Source: Haloquadratum sp. (GTDB lineage Archaea > Halobacteriota > Halobacteria > Halobacteriales > Haloferacaceae). Taken from it: a stretch of 49,839 bases of DNA. Every line of letters begins with the position of its first letter. Within the stretch, counting starts at the first letter, position 1. A program made the translations under genes and the position numbers. The stretch covers positions 1 through 49,839 of the forward strand of contig JAQCNF010000163.1 in the NCBI GenBank assembly GCA_028275165.1, read 5' to 3'. Shown here piece by piece: positions 46,685 to 49,839 of the stretch. Under the pieces are notes generated by a model. That model was given only the letters and a program-made list of their open reading frames with translations. It did no database searches and was not told the DNA's origin.

Positions 46685-48496
46685 ATGTTCAATAAAGTGC
46701 TCATCGCTAACCGTGGTGAAATTGCTGTCAGAGTGATGCGTGCCTGCCGGGATTTAGGCATTCGGACGGTAGCAATATACAGCGAAGCAGACCGCCACGC
46801 GGGACACGTCCGATACGCAGATGAGGCCTATCATATCGGTCCTGCGCGAGCAGCAGAGTCATACTTAGACCAGCGGGCGGTGATGAAAGCCGCCAAAGAC
46901 GCCGAGGTTGATGCAATTCACCCTGGGTATGGATTTTTGGCTGAAAACGCGTCGTTCGCTCGCAGAGTTGAGCAAACTGATATCACCTGGGTCGGGCCAT
47001 CGTCAGATGCGATGGAGCAATTAGGTGAAAAGACGAGTGCCAGAGCCGCCATGCAATCAGCTGACGTCCCTGTCGTTCCGGGCACAACAGAACCTGTCAA
47101 ACGTGCTGAAAGGGTCGCTGAGATAGCCGACGAATACGGCTATCCGGTGGCAATCAAGGCCGATGGAGGCGGCGGCGGACGTGGAATGAAGGTCGTCACT
47201 GACTCTTCAGATATTGAACCGCAACTTGAGGCCGCAAAACGAGAGGGTGAGGCGTATTTTGATAACGAGACTGTTTATGTCGAAAAATACCTGCAGTCTC
47301 CCCGTCATATAGAGGTTCAAATACTTGCCGATAGACACGGAAATATTCGTCACTTAGGCGAGCGAGACTGTTCGTTACAGCGTCGACACCAGAAAGTAAT
47401 TGAGGAAGCACCTTCGCCTGCGTTGAGTGAGACAGTCCGAGAATCAATCGGGGCGGCAGCCAGACGTGGTGTTCGGACAGCAGGATATGTGAATGCAGGC
47501 ACTGTCGAATTCCTCGTTGATGAGCAGGCGAGTGAAGAGGACCCACCGTTTTATTTTCTGGAGGTCAACACCCGTATTCAAGTTGAGCACACTGTCACTG
47601 AGGAGTTAACGGGGATTGATATCGTCAAATGGCAGCTTCGTATCGCCGCGGGTGAGCAGATGACATTCTCTCAAGACAGTATCGAATTCACCGGACATGC
47701 TATCGAGTATCGAATTAATGCTGAGAACGCCGCGGATGATTTTGCTCCTGCGACAGGCAGCTTAGAAACGTATGACCCACCCGGTGGATTAGGAGTCCGG
47801 GTTGATGACGCTGTACATGAGGGCGACGAGGTAGGTGGCGAGTATGATTCGATGATTGCCAAGTTGATAGTTTCTGGCCCTAATCGGGAAACCGCCTTAG
47901 CACGCTCAGAACGTGCTATATCCGAATATCGGATTCAAGGTCTTGAGACACTTCTTCCGTTTCACCGGCTCATGTTGACTGACGCACAGTTCAGGTCGGG
48001 AACACATACCACAGACTATCTTGACACTGTTGTCGATGCCGAAACAATTACACAGGCAGTCAATCAACTCAGTTCAGATACAGATGCAGCGGTATCGGAT
48101 CCTAACACCACAAATACCCACAAGATGGTTGTTGAGGTTAATAATAAGCGCTTCGACGTCGCTGTCTCTGGGATAGAATCATTGAGTTCGGACTCAGACA
48201 GCTCTGAACCAGATCGCCCTCCCCGTCGGGTATCTCGCCCCTCATCTGACCCACAGTATACCGCCAGTGCAACGAGCGGTGATAGCCAGGAAATCACCGC
48301 TGAGATGCAAGGGACCATCCTCTCTGTCTCTGTTGGGGAAGGTGACTCGGTAGAGGCTGGTGAGACCATTTGTGTGATAGAGGCCATGAAAATGGAGAAC
48401 GATGTGCTCGCAGACCGTGACGGAACTATAGAAAGGGTGATGATACAGGAAGGCAACAGTGTCGATATTGGCGATGTCCTCGTTAAATTTAGTTGA
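46685..48496 (+). CDS. Biotin carboxylase fused to biotin carrier domain (acyl-CoA carboxylase alpha subunit)
   Basis: 603 residues. Residues 1-450 are the ATP-grasp biotin carboxylase ([53 protein letters not shown]). After a linker rich in Ser/Asp/Pro, the last ~75 residues are the biotinyl domain with the EAMKMEND site, the biotin being on Lys569. With a separate carboxyltransferase it would carboxylate acetyl- or propionyl-CoA; no such gene is in the window. birA lies downstream. Confidence 0.93.
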   Translation: MFNKVLIANRGEIAVRVMRACRDLGIRTVAIYSEADRHAGHVRYADEAYHIGPARAAESYLDQRAVMKAAKDAEVDAIHPGYGFLAENASFARRVEQTDITWVGPSSDAMEQLGEKTSARAAMQSADVPVVPGTTEPVKRAERVAEIADEYGYPVAIKADGGGGGRGMKVVTDSSDIEPQLEAAKREGEAYFDNETVYVEKYLQSPRHIEVQILADRHGNIRHLGERDCSLQRRHQKVIEEAPSPALSETVRESIGAAARRGVRTAGYVNAGTVEFLVDEQASEEDPPFYFLEVNTRIQVEHTVTEELTGIDIVKWQLRIAAGEQMTFSQDSIEFTGHAIEYRINAENAADDFAPATGSLETYDPPGGLGVRVDDAVHEGDEVGGEYDSMIAKLIVSGPNRETALARSERAISEYRIQGLETLLPFHRLMLTDAQFRSGTHTTDYLDTVVDAETITQAVNQLSSDTDAAVSDPNTTNTHKMVVEVNNKRFDVAVSGIESLSSDSDSSEPDRPPRRVSRPSSDPQYTASATSGDSQEITAEMQGTILSVSVGEGDSVEAGETICVIEAMKMENDVLADRDGTIERVMIQEGNSVDIGDVLVKFS

Positions 48497-48944
48497 CCGC
48501 AGACGCTAAGCTTCCTCTCTCACTCAAGCAACGGAGTAGGAAGAAGGGATACAGCGTCGTCTTCGCTTCTCATTGCACGTCTTGGTGGCTGTCTCACAGG
48601 CCCACGCAAGCATTTTTATCGGGGGATGCGCAAGCGAACCGCACATGACCATTTCGACCTGTGGACTTCGACTCGCTCGTCGTTCCAGCTGGAGTGGCTC
48701 GCTCCTTGCGAAGTCTCCAGTCACGGACAGCGTGAGAACGCGACAAGAAACGTGCGCTGCCCCACAGAACTCACCCTACCGAGACACGAAAGATGGGCTG
48801 CTCCGAAGGTGCACCTGTGGAGACTGGAACCCCTCAGTTCCTGCAGAGCGCGTCTTGGAAGCAGCAAGTCCCTCCCTCAGCGAGTGCGTCAGCGTGAGCA
48901 GGATAGGGGAATTCATCTGAGTTGCCCTCATGACTAATATATAG
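48497..48944 (+). mobile_element. TnpB relic between the carboxylase and birA
   Basis: Between 48780 and 48910 the plus strand encodes pieces typical of a haloarchaeal TnpB C-terminus, in two frames. APVETGTP (48808-48831) is in one; PAERVLEAASPSLSE (48843-48887) is in another, so there is a frameshift. The DNA farther upstream (48560-48780) is open in long stretches but matches no protein I recognise. No transposase remains. The insertion could have moved birA away from its original promoter. Confidence 0.55.
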
Positions 48945-49839
48945 ATGAATGAGACACTAACTACCCTCTTATCGCTGCTTTCAACGGGGCCTATCAGCGG
49001 CCCAGAAATGGCGAGTCAATTGAATATCTCACGGGCCGCAATCTGGAAATATATCGAGCAACTCAGAGATCAGGGCTTCACGATCGAAAGTACACCAGAG
49101 GGATACACAGTTGCTGAGATATCAGGCTACACAGCGCCGACGATACGTTATGGACTTGACGCGCCGTACAAAATAATTTATTTCGATCAAATTGACAGCA
49201 CGAACATTCGCGGTCGACAACTCGCTGAGGCCGGCAGAACAAACACCGTTGTTGTTGCAGACAAACAGACAGGCGGGCGCGGTCGACTTGACCGCTCTTG
49301 GGAGTCACCACGCGGAGGGATTTGGGCAAGCATCATTATCCGACCGAATTGCCCCTTCTCATACCTTCCGATGTATACACTCGCCGCGGCGGTGTCTATC
49401 TCAGTTTCACTATCGGCGAGTGGATACGACGCTACAATCAAGTGGCCAAACGATGTACTCATCGGCGAGTCGAAACACAAAGTTGCAGGAATCTTAACAG
49501 AAAGCGCAGGCGAAACAGATCGAGTCTCTTGGCTAATTATCGGGATGGGTATCAACGCGAATGTGAACCCAACTGCCCTTCCACCCGGGTCTGTGAGTCT
49601 GTCGACGAAAGGTACTGTCAATCGGCGCGAGCTTTTACAGGCAATCTTGGAAAAATTTCATTCACTCACGACTCTGGGTAATGAAGAAACATACCAACGT
49701 GTCGGGGAAACCATTCTACATGAGTGGCGAGCACAGGCAGCCACACTTGGTCAGCAAGTGCGAGTTGACACGACAGAGGCGACTATCGTAGGGGAAGCAG
49801 TTGACATTCAATTTCCTGGTGCGTTAGTCGTAGAAACAG
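48945..49839 (+). CDS. birA: Biotin protein ligase BirA (runs off the window end)
   Basis: Open for 298 codons to the window end; the C-terminus is missing. An N-terminal helix-turn-helix (EMASQLNISRAAIWKYIEQL, about 22-41) precedes the ligase domain. Catalytic motifs are GGRGRLDRSWESPRGG near 111-126, KWPNDVLIGE and HKVAGILTES. The enzyme activates biotin with ATP and transfers it to the carrier lysine of the carboxylase encoded upstream. The helix-turn-helix suggests it may also repress biotin genes. A TATATA stretch sits only ~10 nt before the ATG, so the promoter may be elsewhere. Confidence 0.92.
   Translation, partial: MNETLTTLLSLLSTGPISGPEMASQLNISRAAIWKYIEQLRDQGFTIESTPEGYTVAEISGYTAPTIRYGLDAPYKIIYFDQIDSTNIRGRQLAEAGRTNTVVVADKQTGGRGRLDRSWESPRGGIWASIIIRPNCPFSYLPMYTLAAAVSISVSLSASGYDATIKWPNDVLIGESKHKVAGILTESAGETDRVSWLIIGMGINANVNPTALPPGSVSLSTKGTVNRRELLQAILEKFHSLTTLGNEETYQRVGETILHEWRAQAATLGQQVRVDTTEATIVGEAVDIQFPGALVVET

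Noticed and set aside
1-49839. CRISPR array or defence island
   Set aside because: No regularly spaced direct repeats and no cas, restriction-modification, toxin-antitoxin or other defence genes were seen.

Overview
The window comes from a haloarchaeon. The base composition is low for that group (AT-rich intergenic DNA, roughly half GC overall), which together with the gene content suggests Haloquadratum or a close relative; the genus is an inference. Archaeal signs seen directly are a complete archaeal S10-spc ribosomal block including eS4, eL19, eL32 and the RNase P subunit Rpp29, TATA-like boxes about 27 nt upstream of many start codons (leaderless transcripts), acidic proteins, a Tat lipoprotein, TbsP, Mch and a geranylgeranyl reductase.

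Layout. 1-781: decayed ends of IS200/IS605 (TnpB-type) elements. 782-11448: metabolic and regulatory genes: inositol-phosphatase family enzyme, DUF63 membrane protein, YcaO protein, TbsP regulator, glyA, folD, a HAD phosphatase paired with a zinc-ribbon protein, SppA-type protease with a DUF4350 partner, and a membrane protein. 11491-18669: two small haloarchaeal genes, a Tat lipoprotein made of a duplicated pair of DUF4397 modules, a GH13 amylase, a small zinc-ribbon protein and a PAS histidine kinase. 18670-21900: a gene-poor, decayed zone with broken small genes, two copies of a ~110-bp MITE and other inverted repeats. 22002-36272: one minus-strand operon-like block of 25 genes, transcribed SPOUT methyltransferase, uL3, uL4, uL23, uL2, uS19, uL22, uS3, uL29, Rpp29, uS17, uL14, uL24, eS4, uL5, uS14, uS8, uL6, eL32, eL19, uL18, uS5, uL30, uL15, SecY. 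36450-41590: tRNA-Gly(GCC), a thiamine-binding protein, mch, a Ste24-like protease, a GTPBP1-like GTPase, a membrane J-protein and a 54-residue zinc-ribbon protein. 41591-42615: gene-free or relic DNA. 42616-49839: geranylgeranyl reductase and a 2-hydroxyacid dehydrogenase (divergent), asd, a biotin carboxylase/BCCP fusion and, running off the window, the biotin ligase BirA, with a TnpB relic between the last two.

How the genes work together. The central block makes ribosomes and ends in SecY, the translocon. GlyA and FolD handle folate-bound C1 units while Mch belongs to the methanopterin C1 pathway, so the genome carries genes for both carriers. BirA should charge the biotin lysine of the carboxylase just upstream.

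The most unusual observation is the MITE pair. Copy B (21580-21690) is bracketed by TTAA; removing it plus one TTAA restores an uninterrupted 80-residue reading frame across the joint. Copy A (19114-19222) sits in the same way inside a truncated membrane-protein gene. No complete new defence or mobile system was recognised.
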